Positions 19,669 through 29,394 of a DNA stretch of 38,016 nucleotides are shown here, in pieces. The position numbers were made by a program, and so were the translations under genes. The first letter of the stretch is position 1; each line of letters begins with the position of its first letter. Source of the stretch: Lachnospiraceae bacterium (lineage in GTDB: Bacteria > Bacillota > Clostridia > Lachnospirales > Lachnospiraceae). Location of the stretch: positions 1 through 38,016 of the forward strand of contig JAILPE010000020.1 of the NCBI GenBank assembly GCA_024699645.1, given 5' to 3'. The notes under the pieces were generated by a model, which was not told where the DNA came from, did no database searches, and saw only the letters and a list, made by a program, of their open reading frames with translations.

Positions 19669-20145
19669 ATGGAACAGAAAACACTTACATATTTTGAAAG
19701 TTCGGGCGGGTTCCTCGGAGCGCGCGCCGGAGAAGAGGAGTACACGCGAGTGCGTGCCGTACGTCTCTTCCCTTTTTCGGATCCCGACAAGTATATTTCG
19801 ATAAGAGTCGGAAGTGAGACGGGGGAGGAGCTTACAGTCATCGGGGACATGGCAGATCTTGACCCCGAACAGAGAAAATTTATCGAGCGTGACCTTGAAC
19901 TCAATTACTTCATACCCGTTATCAATAAGGTCATATCGATCAAGGATGAGTACGGCCACGCCTATTTCCACGTCATGACGGACAAGGGAGAGGTGAAGTT
20001 CACCATAAACATGAGCGGCACGAACGTCACCAAACTCTCCGAAACACGTCTTCTCATCACGGACATAAACGAAAACCGTTTCGAAATCCGCGACGTGAGA
20101 GCACTTACCCCTCCGGAACAGAGGAAACTTGATCTGTTCCTGTAA
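19669..20145 (+). CDS. DUF1854 family protein
   Basis: RLFPFSDPDKYISIRV...LDPEQRKFIERDLELNYFIPVINKVISIKDEYGHAYFHVMTDKGEVKF; start assigned to ATG 19669 (MEQKT; ORF-track start 19654 also possible). Confidence 0.75.
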   Translation: MEQKTLTYFESSGGFLGARAGEEEYTRVRAVRLFPFSDPDKYISIRVGSETGEELTVIGDMADLDPEQRKFIERDLELNYFIPVINKVISIKDEYGHAYFHVMTDKGEVKFTINMSGTNVTKLSETRLLITDINENRFEIRDVRALTPPEQRKLDLFL

Positions 20146-20239
20146 CAGGGAAAGAACTTGATCCCGAAACAGAGAAAGAGCTTGAACCCTGAACAGGGAA
20201 AGAGCTTGATCCCGGAACAGAGGAAAACATAACTGTTCC
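20117..20239 (+). repeat. 24-27 bp tandem repeat x5 running through the DUF1854 stop codon, bounded by hairpins
   Basis: aacag(a/g)g(g/a)aa...cttgat... at 20117, 20144, 20168, 20192, 20216; last copy forms CCGGAACAG/CTGTTCCGG stem. Confidence 0.85.
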
Positions 20240-20295
20240 GGTAGCCTGAGTTTTTATATTGGAAAGTAACCTATATATTAAATGAGAGAATAATC

Positions 20296-22482
20296 ATGAT
20301 ACTTAATTTTGAATTATCGGACGATCTGCGGAAACAGATCTGCCTTTCGGAGAGAGAAGAGATCTATTACTCGCTCCCCATAGACATCGACGGGCAATCC
20401 CGGTACACCCGCGACTCGTTCCTCGTGGTCTCGAACACGAAAATCTACGTGATCATGCAAGGGGCGCTCGAGCGTACGCTTGCGATCGCTGACTGCAGTG
20501 AAGCAAAGTCTCACGCGCATGTCGGACAGGGACTCCTGACGGTCGTTCACAAGGGAACGCTCACCGTCATTGCGCGGTACACGCACGGGCATATGGGTCG
20601 TTACGCCTATGTGGCGCGAGGGATCAACATCCTCGCATCCGGCAGAACGGAGCACGTCGAAAGCAATGAGTACGAAGCTTCGTGCCCCAAGTGCGGACGC
20701 GCGATACCGGGTACGGCGAAGTGTCCTTATTGCAACGGTGAGAACCGTTTTGCATCGACGCTCAAGAAGGTTGCAAAGCCGTACATCCCGCAGTTCATAG
20801 GCATTGCAGTGCTCATGGTCCTTGCATCCGTAACCACTCTTGTTAACCCTGCTATTCAGAGGTACCTTGTCGATAATGTTCTTCTTGAGAAAGAACCGTC
20901 GAAGCCGTTGGCGTTTATGTGCCTCGGCGGGATGTTTCTGATGAGTGCGGGGATCGTATTTGTTAACGTAGCAAAGAGTTTTTACTCGACAAAGCTTGGG
21001 GCACGCATTTCGATGGACATGCGCAACAGCCTGTTCGAAAAGCTTCAGAAAGCTCCGCTTTCCTTTATAAACGACAGACGCCCCGGCGAGCTCCTCAACC
21101 GTGTCGTTCAGGACACGCGCGTTATAAGGGAGTTCATGGAAAACAGCTTTTGCAATCTCTTCACCGTCGCGTTCATTTTTGTATGCGACGTGATATTCAT
21201 GCTGTATATTAACCCTAAACTTGCGCTGTTGTCGTTTATACCGGCTCCTTTTGTCGTGATGCTGACGGTTGCCTTCCGGAAGAGCATACACCGTCGCTTT
21301 CATCTTCAGTGGCATAAGAATGATGATGCGAGCAGCAACCTTCAGGATGTGTTATCGGGAATGCGCGTTGTTAAGTCATACGGCAATGAAAAGCATGAAG
21401 CGGCCAGGTTCCTTAAGTATTCGAACGAATACTGCCGTGTTCAGACAAGAAATGAGTGTTTCTGGGCAATTTTTAATCCGATGCTCTCGTTTCTTATGGG
21501 AGCGGGAGTGTTCGTCGTGACCTGTTTCGGAGGACGCGATGTGCTTTTGGGCGACATGACAAAGGGTCAGCTCGTGCAGTTTATGACGTACACATCGCTG
21601 CTTTATCAGTATCTTAACTGGATGACGCAGCTGCCCAGGCAGCTTACGGCTCTCATCAGCAGCCTTGAGCGTATCGATGACATACTTGCTTTTGACCGCA
21701 TTCCGGATCGTGAGAACGGTACTGTCAAAACGATCAAAGGGCAGGTCGATTTTAAGAAGGCAACCTTTGGTTACAGATCATATAAGCCCGTTCTCGAAGG
21801 GATAGACCTTCACGTTACACCCGGTGAGAAGATCGGTATCGTCGGACCTTCGGGAGCCGGAAAATCGACGCTTATAAATCTTCTCATGGGTCTCTACGAG
21901 GCCGATGACGGACTGCTTCTTGTAGACGGGACCGATATCAGATCACTTGACAGAAAGAGCTTCCACAGTCAGCTCGGAGTAGTGCTTCAGGAGACATTCC
22001 TCTTCTCGGGAACGATACTCGAGAATATCAGGTTTGCACGGCCGGATGCCACTTACGAGGAAGTTATCGCTGCGGCGAGAACAGCGAATGCGCATGACTT
22101 TATCTGCCGGACTCCCGGCGGATACGACACTTATGTCGGCGAAAAGGGCTACAACCTTTCGGGAGGAGAGCGTCAGAGGATCGCCATAGCACGCGCCGTG
22201 CTTGCGAATCCGTCTCTTCTTATACTTGATGAGGCAACGGCAAGCCTTGACACCGAGAGCGAGTACCTTGTTCAGAGTGCACTTTCGAAACTCACGAAGG
22301 GCAAGACGACTTTCGCTATCGCCCACAGACTTTCTACTCTCAAGGACTGCGACAGGCTGATCGTGATCGACGGTCACAGGATAAGCGAAATGGGCTCACA
22401 CGAGGAGCTTATCGCCGCCAAAGGACTGTATTATGAACTGCTCACGGCACAGCTTCAGATGCAGAAACGACAAGAAGGGTAA
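20296..22482 (+). CDS. ABC transporter, fused permease-ATPase, with N-terminal PH-like region and zinc ribbon
   Basis: CPKCGRAIPGTAKCPYCNG zinc ribbon; permease region; GPSGAGKST, LSGGERQRIAIARAVL, LLILDEATASLD. Confidence 0.92.
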   Translation: MILNFELSDDLRKQICLSEREEIYYSLPIDIDGQSRYTRDSFLVVSNTKIYVIMQGALERTLAIADCSEAKSHAHVGQGLLTVVHKGTLTVIARYTHGHMGRYAYVARGINILASGRTEHVESNEYEASCPKCGRAIPGTAKCPYCNGENRFASTLKKVAKPYIPQFIGIAVLMVLASVTTLVNPAIQRYLVDNVLLEKEPSKPLAFMCLGGMFLMSAGIVFVNVAKSFYSTKLGARISMDMRNSLFEKLQKAPLSFINDRRPGELLNRVVQDTRVIREFMENSFCNLFTVAFIFVCDVIFMLYINPKLALLSFIPAPFVVMLTVAFRKSIHRRFHLQWHKNDDASSNLQDVLSGMRVVKSYGNEKHEAARFLKYSNEYCRVQTRNECFWAIFNPMLSFLMGAGVFVVTCFGGRDVLLGDMTKGQLVQFMTYTSLLYQYLNWMTQLPRQLTALISSLERIDDILAFDRIPDRENGTVKTIKGQVDFKKATFGYRSYKPVLEGIDLHVTPGEKIGIVGPSGAGKSTLINLLMGLYEADDGLLLVDGTDIRSLDRKSFHSQLGVVLQETFLFSGTILENIRFARPDATYEEVIAAARTANAHDFICRTPGGYDTYVGEKGYNLSGGERQRIAIARAVLANPSLLILDEATASLDTESEYLVQSALSKLTKGKTTFAIAHRLSTLKDCDRLIVIDGHRISEMGSHEELIAAKGLYYELLTAQLQMQKRQEG

Positions 22483-22499
22483 ATAATCAAAATTTCCCT

Positions 22500-22527
22500 T
22501 TGAAAAATGTTCTGTGTACGATATAAT
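22500..22527 (+). promoter_or_regulatory. Sigma-A promoter for mreB-like gene
   Basis: TTGAAA, 16-bp spacer, TATAAT. Confidence 0.7.
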
Positions 22528-22586
22528 ATCCGTATGGGCGCAGAAGTCGCCCGCTTAGGGGATATTTGAAAGGAGTATTTTGTCAT

Positions 22587-23573
22587 ATGCTTGGAAGTGA
22601 CATTGGTATAGATCTCGGTACGGCCAGCGTACTTGTATACATTAAAGGAAAGGGTGTTGTACTCAAAGAGCCCTCGGTTGTGGCTTTTGACAGGGACACC
22701 AACAAAATCAAAGCTATAGGAGAGAACGCAAGATTGATGCTCGGTCGTACACCCGGCAACATTGTTGCGGTCAGACCTCTCCGTCAGGGCGTTATTTCGG
22801 ACTACACGGTTACCGAAAAAATGCTTAAATATTTCATCCAAAAGGCGGTCGGAAAGCAGCGTTTCCGTAAGCCTGTCATAAGCGTGTGCGTACCAAGCGG
22901 CGTTACGGAAGTTGAGAAGAAGGCCGTTGAGGATGCAACATACCAGGCAGGTGCCCGTGAGGTTGCCATCATCGAGGAGCCCATTGCGGCAGCCATCGGT
23001 GCAGGTATCGACATCTCGCGTCCCTGCGGTAACATGATCGTCGACATCGGCGGCGGTACGACAGATATCGCGGTTATCTCACTCGGAGGTACCGTAGTAA
23101 GTACATCGATCAAGATCGCGGGCGATGACTTTGACGAAGCGCTTGTGCGTTATATGCGTAAGAAGCACAATCTCCTTATCGGTGAGCGTACAGCCGAGGA
23201 CATCAAGACTAACATCGGATCGGCATACAGACGTCCCGAAACGGTGGCTATGGATGTCAGAGGACGTAACCTCGTAACAGGTCTTCCCAAGACTATCTCG
23301 GTAACATCCGAGGAGACGGAGGAGGCACTCAAGGAGACAACCTCCCAGATCGTTGAAGCAATCCACAGCGTACTCGAGAAGACGCCTCCCGAACTTGCTG
23401 CCGACATAGCTGACAGAGGAATCGTTCTTACCGGCGGCGGTTGCCTGCTCTACGGGCTTGAAGAGCTCATTGAAGAGAAAACGGGTATCACCACCATGAC
23501 AGCAGAAGATCCCATGACGGCCGTTGCTATCGGAACAGGTAAGTACGTGGAGATGTTCAGTTCAAGAAAATGA
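22587..23573 (+). CDS. mreB: MreB/Mbl rod-shape actin homologue
   Basis: GIDLGTASVLVYIKGKGVVLKEPSVVAFD, VDIGGGTTDIAVISLGG, GIVLTGGGCLL; start at ATG 22587 after AAAGGAG. Confidence 0.92.
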   Translation: MLGSDIGIDLGTASVLVYIKGKGVVLKEPSVVAFDRDTNKIKAIGENARLMLGRTPGNIVAVRPLRQGVISDYTVTEKMLKYFIQKAVGKQRFRKPVISVCVPSGVTEVEKKAVEDATYQAGAREVAIIEEPIAAAIGAGIDISRPCGNMIVDIGGGTTDIAVISLGGTVVSTSIKIAGDDFDEALVRYMRKKHNLLIGERTAEDIKTNIGSAYRRPETVAMDVRGRNLVTGLPKTISVTSEETEEALKETTSQIVEAIHSVLEKTPPELAADIADRGIVLTGGGCLLYGLEELIEEKTGITTMTAEDPMTAVAIGTGKYVEMFSSRK

Positions 23574-23580
23574 TCCCATA

Positions 23581-23630
23581 GGTCAGCCGGGCGAAGCGAA
23601 AAGGTTCGTAAAAAGGCTGACCTTTTCTTT
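23581..23630 (+). terminator. Terminator after mreB
   Basis: GGTCAGCC...GGCTGACC followed by TTTTCTTT. Confidence 0.8.
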
Positions 23631-23698
23631 ATAAGTAAGGATTGAAAGCCGGGATTTTTCCGTCACGGCGAGATACGAAAAGATAAACACTTACATAT

Positions 23699-23725
23699 TA
23701 AGAAAAATGTAGTTTGTGCCGATAA
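23699..23725 (+). promoter_or_regulatory. Sigma-28 (SigD/FliA) type promoter upstream of flagellar rod genes
   Basis: TAAG-N15-GCCGATAA, one mismatch from consensus TAAA-N15-GCCGATAA. Confidence 0.7.
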
Positions 23726-23885
23726 AGAAAGAAGAAGAATATTTCTGTCACATAGGCGTTTTAAAGGCTCTGCGTGGCAAAAGAAATAAATGTCGGCAAC
23801 TGATTAAAGGCAAAAGAAACGTCATACAAAAGGCGGGTCACGGAGGATCCGATCGGCGTCACATCTTTTGACCAAAAGGAGTTAC

Positions 23886-24659
23886 ATGCTCAGAAGCCTT
23901 TATACCGGATGGACCGGTATGTACAACGAACAAAAAAGACTTGACGTTATCTCGAACAACATGGCAAATTCGACCACAGTCGGATTTAAGAAAGAGGGCG
24001 TCACAAGTCAGAGCTTTAGAGACCATCTTGCGATCAAGATCCGCGACGAGTCTGAGGACTGGAAGCAGCGCAGGATCGGCGATCTTGCCCCGGGCGTAAA
24101 GATCGGTGAAGTTTATACCGACTACGCACAGGGTTCTTTGCGTGAAACGACCAATCCCTACGACCTCGCGATGGACGGCGACGGATTCTTTACTGTAAGG
24201 ATCACCGACCGTGAAGGCGGGGACCATATACGTTATACACGCGCCGGAAGTTTCCATATGAGAGAAGACGGTTATATAACGGATGTCGATGGCAACCACC
24301 TTCAGGGTGAGTCGGGAGATGTTCAGGTTCCGGTTGATGCGCATCAGGTCGTGATCGACCCCGACGGAACCGTTTACGCGGACGGAGAGGCGATAGACAG
24401 GCTCCTTATCCGTGACTTCGAGGACTATGATTATTTTAAGAAACACGGCGATACATATTACGAGCCGGTTAATGGCGCTACGGAGAAGGATGCGACGGGT
24501 CTTGTACGCCAGGGCTACACCGAGCAGTCGAACGTCAACGTTGTTTACGAAATGGTAAACATGATAGCAATCACCCGTGCATATGAAGCAAATCAGAAGG
24601 TCATCAAGAGCGTGGACAGCACGATTGAGCTGGCGGTTTCTTCGGTAGGTAAGGTCTGA
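23886..24659 (+). CDS. Flagellar basal-body rod/hook protein, FlgF/FlhO-like
   Basis: LRSLYTGWTGMYNEQKRLDVISNNMANSTTVGFKKEG N-terminal rod signature; C-terminal NVVYEMVNMIAITRAYEANQKVI. Confidence 0.9.
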   Translation: MLRSLYTGWTGMYNEQKRLDVISNNMANSTTVGFKKEGVTSQSFRDHLAIKIRDESEDWKQRRIGDLAPGVKIGEVYTDYAQGSLRETTNPYDLAMDGDGFFTVRITDREGGDHIRYTRAGSFHMREDGYITDVDGNHLQGESGDVQVPVDAHQVVIDPDGTVYADGEAIDRLLIRDFEDYDYFKKHGDTYYEPVNGATEKDATGLVRQGYTEQSNVNVVYEMVNMIAITRAYEANQKVIKSVDSTIELAVSSVGKV

Positions 24660-24756
24660 TAACGCCTATGTGATCCTTTATCATCGATCGTCAGGCAAAG
24701 CAGATACGGATTAAACAGACATATAGGCCCGGATACAGAAAATCAGGAGGTTTCGC

Positions 24757-25575
24757 ATGGTTAGAGCATTATGGACAGGCGCATCGGGAATGACGGCGCA
24801 GCAGACAAGTCTTGATAACATTGCAAACAATCTTTCCAATGTCAATACAGCAGGTTTTAAGAAACAGACCACCGAATTCTCGACACTTCTTTATCAGAAG
24901 CTTCAGAGAAAGGTTACCGATAACAACGGCGATCCCAAGCCCGTTATCGGACAGGTCGGACTCGGAGTTCGTGTTTCGGGTCTTTCACAGATATTTACTC
25001 AGGGAGCAATGCTTGAAACAGGCAGAAAGTATGACTTCTGCGTTGAAGGCGAAGGCTTCTTCAGAGTGGCTCTTCCCGACGGAACGATCGGATACACCCG
25101 AAACGGCGCGCTTCAGACCTCGATGACGGCCGAGGGAGTTGCCCTTTGTACGGCTGAAGGTTACAGCATTCTTGACGATGCCGGACAGCCGATCATCTTC
25201 GGACCCGAGTACGATATGGCAAAGGTCTCCACAGATCAGTACGGTAATTTCATGTATCCCGATGAGGAAACAAATGTAGCTCAGAATATAGGCGTTAAGA
25301 TCAGCATGGCACAGTTCAACAATCCTGCGGGTCTTGATAAGATTTCGGGAAGTATGTTCCGCGAGAGCGAGAACTCGGGTGTTCCGAGACTCGAGGCCGA
25401 TGATCCGCTTCTTAAAACAAGTAAGATCCATTCGGGATACCTCGAAGGCTCCAACGTTGCAACAGTTGACGAGATCGTAAACCTCATCGTAACTCAAAGA
25501 GCATACGAAATGAATTCGAAGGTCATCACAGCATCCGATGAAATGATGCAGCAGGCTAACAACCTGAGATCCTAA
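24757..25575 (+). CDS. flgG: Flagellar basal-body rod protein FlgG-like
   Basis: MVRALWTGASGMTAQQTSLDNIANNLSNVNTAGFKK; C-terminal LEGSNVATVDEIVNLIVTQRAYEMNSKVI. Confidence 0.92.
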   Translation: MVRALWTGASGMTAQQTSLDNIANNLSNVNTAGFKKQTTEFSTLLYQKLQRKVTDNNGDPKPVIGQVGLGVRVSGLSQIFTQGAMLETGRKYDFCVEGEGFFRVALPDGTIGYTRNGALQTSMTAEGVALCTAEGYSILDDAGQPIIFGPEYDMAKVSTDQYGNFMYPDEETNVAQNIGVKISMAQFNNPAGLDKISGSMFRESENSGVPRLEADDPLLKTSKIHSGYLEGSNVATVDEIVNLIVTQRAYEMNSKVITASDEMMQQANNLRS

Positions 25576-25688
25576 GGATTATTTTTCGCAGATATTGCGA
25601 AGCAATAGTCTGACCCAAGACATGAGCAAGAAGCGAGCGAAGCGAGTGGATTGCGAATGAGATTGGGGCGAAATGAAAGGAGTTCGAC

Positions 25689-26069
25689 ATGGCAATATCT
25701 GTCAGTTCAGACATAAATGCGGTAATGGACCGCTACGCCAAGCAGACGGCAGCAAATTCTGCGGCGGCCGGCCTTGAAAAGAAACTCAAGGGCGACCTCT
25801 CGAATGCTACTGACGAAGAACTCATGGATGTCTGCAAGAGCTTTGAGGCGTATCTTCTGGAGCATGTTCTCAAGGATGTAAAGGAAGCGATCGTTCCGAA
25901 GAAGGATGAGAATCCCTACCTTAACATGTTCGGTGATAATCTCTATCAGGAATACTCGAAGATGATCGCTGAAAGAGGAGATCTTGGGATCGCACAGAAG
26001 CTTTTTGATTCCATGAAGAGAAATACGCCGGTTGTAAAAAATGACAGCACGGAAAGCACAGTGAAATAA
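25689..26069 (+). CDS. Rod-binding protein (FlgJ N-terminal domain type), no muramidase domain
   Basis: ELMDVCKSFEAYLLEHVLKDVKE...NMFGDNLYQEYSKMIAERGDLGIAQKLFDSM. Confidence 0.8.
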   Translation: MAISVSSDINAVMDRYAKQTAANSAAAGLEKKLKGDLSNATDEELMDVCKSFEAYLLEHVLKDVKEAIVPKKDENPYLNMFGDNLYQEYSKMIAERGDLGIAQKLFDSMKRNTPVVKNDSTESTVK

Positions 26070-26165
26070 TCGACTGCAGAGAAATATTTTCATTGCCTTG
26101 TGTTACTTCGCGAAAGCATAAGTGACCGCAGTGAATTTTCAATAACAAATCGGAGAGTATGAGGT

Positions 26166-28406
26166 TTGAAAGAAATAGAGGGCACCGTCAGCAATATAAT
26201 CTATCGCAGTCAGGATACGGGTTATACAGTATTTGAACTTGTGGTATCAGGTAAAGATCAGCCGGTCACCTGTGTGGGTGGCTTTTCTTTTATTGCTGAA
26301 GGAGAGTGTCTCAGGATAAACGGCCGCGACAAGCATCACCCCGTATACGGTGATCAGATCGAGGTCATTTCTTATGAAGATATTGAACCGAGCGACGCCG
26401 CATCGATCGAGCGATACCTCGCAAGCGGCATCATAAAGGGTGTCGGGCTCAAGCTCGCGCACAGGATCGTTGATGCTTTCGGAGACGATACCTTCAGGAT
26501 CATAGAGGAAGAGCCGGAAGCGCTTATAGACATTAAAGGCATAAGCGCTAAGCTTGCGCGTGCGATCAGCGAATCGTTCGAAGAAAAACGCGGGATCAGG
26601 GATCTCATGATCTTCCTTCAAAAATACGGAATCAGCAACAGTCTTGCGCTTAAAATCCACAAAGAATACGGACACGAGGCAAAAAAAATAATACTCGATA
26701 ACCCCTACAGACTCGCTCAGGACATACAGGGCGTCGGCTTTAAGACGGCAGATGCGCTCGCTATGAATATAGGCGTTGAGAAGAACTGCGAGCACAGGGT
26801 CCGCGCGGGGATGCTCTACGAGCTTTCGGTTGCGGAAGGCGCGGGACATACGTATCTCCCCGCAGATATGCTTGTGGCAGCGGTTTGCGGACTTCTCGAT
26901 GTCGAAGAGGATGCGGCCCGCAGAGCGCTTGACGAGCTGACGGTGGAAGGTCAGGTCATTGTTAAAGGTCCCGAGATCGATGAAACGGATATGCCGGGCA
27001 AGGTATACCGTGCGCCTTTCTATTACATGGAACTCGGTGTCGCGAGGATGCTTCTCGACTTGAACGCCGAGGATCAATACGCGGGCGAGATAAGCGACAG
27101 GGAATTTGCGCAGATGGGCATGGGCGACGTGGAGCTTGACGACCTTCAGAAGAGAGCAGTTCGTGAAGCATACAGGCACGGCGTTTTTATCCTGACCGGA
27201 GGCCCCGGAACAGGTAAGACGACGACAATCCGCGCCATGATATCATATTTTGAAAAAAAGGGACTGACGATACTTATCGCAGCTCCGACTGGGCGTGCGG
27301 CAAAAAGGATCACCGAGACCACGGGGCGCGAGGCACTCACGGTTCACAGACTTCTCGGATGTCAGGGTGTTCCGGACGATCCGGCCGGCGGAAGACGCGG
27401 AAGATTCACGTTTGAAAAAAATGAAGATGAACCGCTTGAGGCAGATGCAGTGATTATCGACGAAATGTCTATGATCGATCTGCCGCTTATGCATGCGCTC
27501 CTTAAAGCAGTCTGCCCGGGAACAAGGCTCATTCTCGTCGGAGACTCGAACCAGCTTCCGAGCGTCGGCCCGGGAAACGTACTCAAGGATATAATCGCAT
27601 CACACAGGTTTAATGCCGTGTGTCTGACAAGAATATTCCGCCAGGCGATGGAAAGCGATATCATCGTCGGCGCCCATATGATAAACCGTGGGGAAGTGCC
27701 GAAACTTGACAACAACTCCAAGGATCTTTTCATGATGGAAAGGCTGAGCAGCGCCGATATACGCGGTGTGATCGCAAATCTCGCCGGAGGAAGGCTCGCC
27801 CGTTATGTCGGGGAGGACGTTTTTGATGTGCAGATCCTTACGCCTATGAAAAAAGGTGAGCTCGGAACCGTCAGTCTCAACAGTCTTCTTCAGCAGTTCT
27901 TAAATCCGCCCGAAGAAGGTAAAAAACAGATCGAATATCACGATATCATATTTCGTGAAGGCGACAAAGTCATGCAGACGAAGAATGACTACCATCTTGA
28001 ATGGGAGATCAGAGAGCACGGCTTTGTAAAGAATGCCGGAACGGGTATTTATAACGGCGATATGGGAAGGATCAGACAGATCAATACATTCGCTCAGTTT
28101 CTTCTTATAGAATTCGACGATGGCAGATTCGTCGAATATCCCATTTCACAGCTTGAGGAACTTGAACTTGCCTATGCGGTGACGATACACAAGTCACAGG
28201 GCAGTGAGTATCCTGCAGTCGTGATCCCGCTTCTTTCGGGGCCGACCCAGCTGTTTAACAGAAATATTCTTTATACGGCGGTTACGCGTGCAAAAAAGTG
28301 CGCGATCATTGTCGGAAGCAGACAGACCGTCAGTAACATGATCCATAACGAAAACGAACAAAAAAGGTACTCGGGTTTGACAGAGTGCATAACAGAAATG
28401 GCTTAA
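26166..28406 (+). CDS. recD2: RecD2-family ATP-dependent DNA helicase
   Basis: GTVSNIIYRSQDTGYTVFEL N-terminus; GGPGTGKTTTIRAM, VIIDEMSMIDLPL, GDSNQLPSVGPGNVL, YAVTIHKSQGSEYPAV. TTG start. Confidence 0.92.
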   Translation: MKEIEGTVSNIIYRSQDTGYTVFELVVSGKDQPVTCVGGFSFIAEGECLRINGRDKHHPVYGDQIEVISYEDIEPSDAASIERYLASGIIKGVGLKLAHRIVDAFGDDTFRIIEEEPEALIDIKGISAKLARAISESFEEKRGIRDLMIFLQKYGISNSLALKIHKEYGHEAKKIILDNPYRLAQDIQGVGFKTADALAMNIGVEKNCEHRVRAGMLYELSVAEGAGHTYLPADMLVAAVCGLLDVEEDAARRALDELTVEGQVIVKGPEIDETDMPGKVYRAPFYYMELGVARMLLDLNAEDQYAGEISDREFAQMGMGDVELDDLQKRAVREAYRHGVFILTGGPGTGKTTTIRAMISYFEKKGLTILIAAPTGRAAKRITETTGREALTVHRLLGCQGVPDDPAGGRRGRFTFEKNEDEPLEADAVIIDEMSMIDLPLMHALLKAVCPGTRLILVGDSNQLPSVGPGNVLKDIIASHRFNAVCLTRIFRQAMESDIIVGAHMINRGEVPKLDNNSKDLFMMERLSSADIRGVIANLAGGRLARYVGEDVFDVQILTPMKKGELGTVSLNSLLQQFLNPPEEGKKQIEYHDIIFREGDKVMQTKNDYHLEWEIREHGFVKNAGTGIYNGDMGRIRQINTFAQFLLIEFDDGRFVEYPISQLEELELAYAVTIHKSQGSEYPAVVIPLLSGPTQLFNRNILYTAVTRAKKCAIIVGSRQTVSNMIHNENEQKRYSGLTECITEMA

Positions 28407-28469
28407 TTGTGAACAGATGCATTTTCTTTGCGAAACGTGAAAAAATAACGTGCATTTCGATGATAAACA

Positions 28470-28478
28470 TGTTATAAT
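28470..28478 (+). promoter_or_regulatory. Extended -10 promoter upstream of comF-like gene
   Basis: TGTTATAAT (TGnTATAAT); -35 is weak. Confidence 0.45.
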
Positions 28479-28583
28479 TATGCAAAGACGAAAAAGGTGT
28501 GAGAGATTCGGATTTCGGCTTGAACTGAAGAGATGTGTAAGGCGCCAATATAGGCGTTAAATGCCTATAGACAGGAGAACGTA

Positions 28584-29303
28584 TTGAAAGAAGGACTTAC
28601 TCATCTTATTTTCCCGAGAAAGTGCCCGGGATGCGGGATAGTGCTGCCGGCGGGAGAGCTTGTTTGCGAGGAATGTGCGCATGAGTTCCGATTGATCGGG
28701 GAGCCGGCCTGCATGATATGCGGACGCCCTATCAACAGCGGAGAAAAATGCTATACCTGCTCGACATCGGAGCGGAGCAACGATTTCGGGATCGCGATAT
28801 TTGCCTATGACGATATTATGAGGAAGGCGATGAGCGACCTGAAGTTTCACGGACAAAAGGATAATTCGGAATACTTCGCGGCGATGGCCGTGAGCAGAGT
28901 GGGAGACAGGATCAGAGGCTTTGATCCGTGTGCGTTGATACCCGTACCTGTTCACAAAACGAGGTTTAGAGAAAGAGGATTTAATCAGGCTGAGGAGATA
29001 TGCAATAAGATCGGAAGCCTCATAGGGATACCGACGATCTCGGATTTCCTGTACAGAAACAGAAAAACCGAGTATCAGAAGAACCTCAGCAGAATGAAGA
29101 GAAAACGCAACACGATGGGCGCTTTTTCGTGCAATACGGAAAAGTATCCGCCTGAAAAAGTGGCGAAAGAGCTTGAGAGAGTGTTGCTGGTCGATGACAT
29201 ATATACCACGGGAAGCACGATGGAGGGATGCGCGGCCAAACTTAAAGAGAGCGGCGTTGAACAGATAGGACTCCTAAGCATTTCCATAGTCATGGGAAAC
29301 TGA
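28584..29303 (+). CDS. comF: ComF family protein (phosphoribosyltransferase-like)
   Basis: CPGCG...CEEC zinc motif, CALIPVPVHKTRFRERGFNQAEEI, LLVDDIYTTGSTMEGCAAKL. Confidence 0.9.
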   Translation: MKEGLTHLIFPRKCPGCGIVLPAGELVCEECAHEFRLIGEPACMICGRPINSGEKCYTCSTSERSNDFGIAIFAYDDIMRKAMSDLKFHGQKDNSEYFAAMAVSRVGDRIRGFDPCALIPVPVHKTRFRERGFNQAEEICNKIGSLIGIPTISDFLYRNRKTEYQKNLSRMKRKRNTMGAFSCNTEKYPPEKVAKELERVLLVDDIYTTGSTMEGCAAKLKESGVEQIGLLSISIVMGN

Positions 29304-29394
29304 GAGATACGAGGAGTTCGGCATGGGTGCAGGGAGATGATAAACGAAAATTTCGTGTGAAAACACGTGAAATAAAAACGGAAGGAGTGATTAT

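Noticed and set aside
20117-20239. CRISPR-like array at 24-bp period
   Set aside because: Contiguous degenerate tandem repeat with no spacers, overlapping a CDS end.
20314-21315. 333-aa minus-strand ORF
   Set aside because: Lies wholly antisense to the ABC/zinc-ribbon gene with no recognisable motif; codon-usage shadow ORF.
26247-27179. 310-aa minus-strand ORF
   Set aside because: Antisense to recD2, no domain signature.
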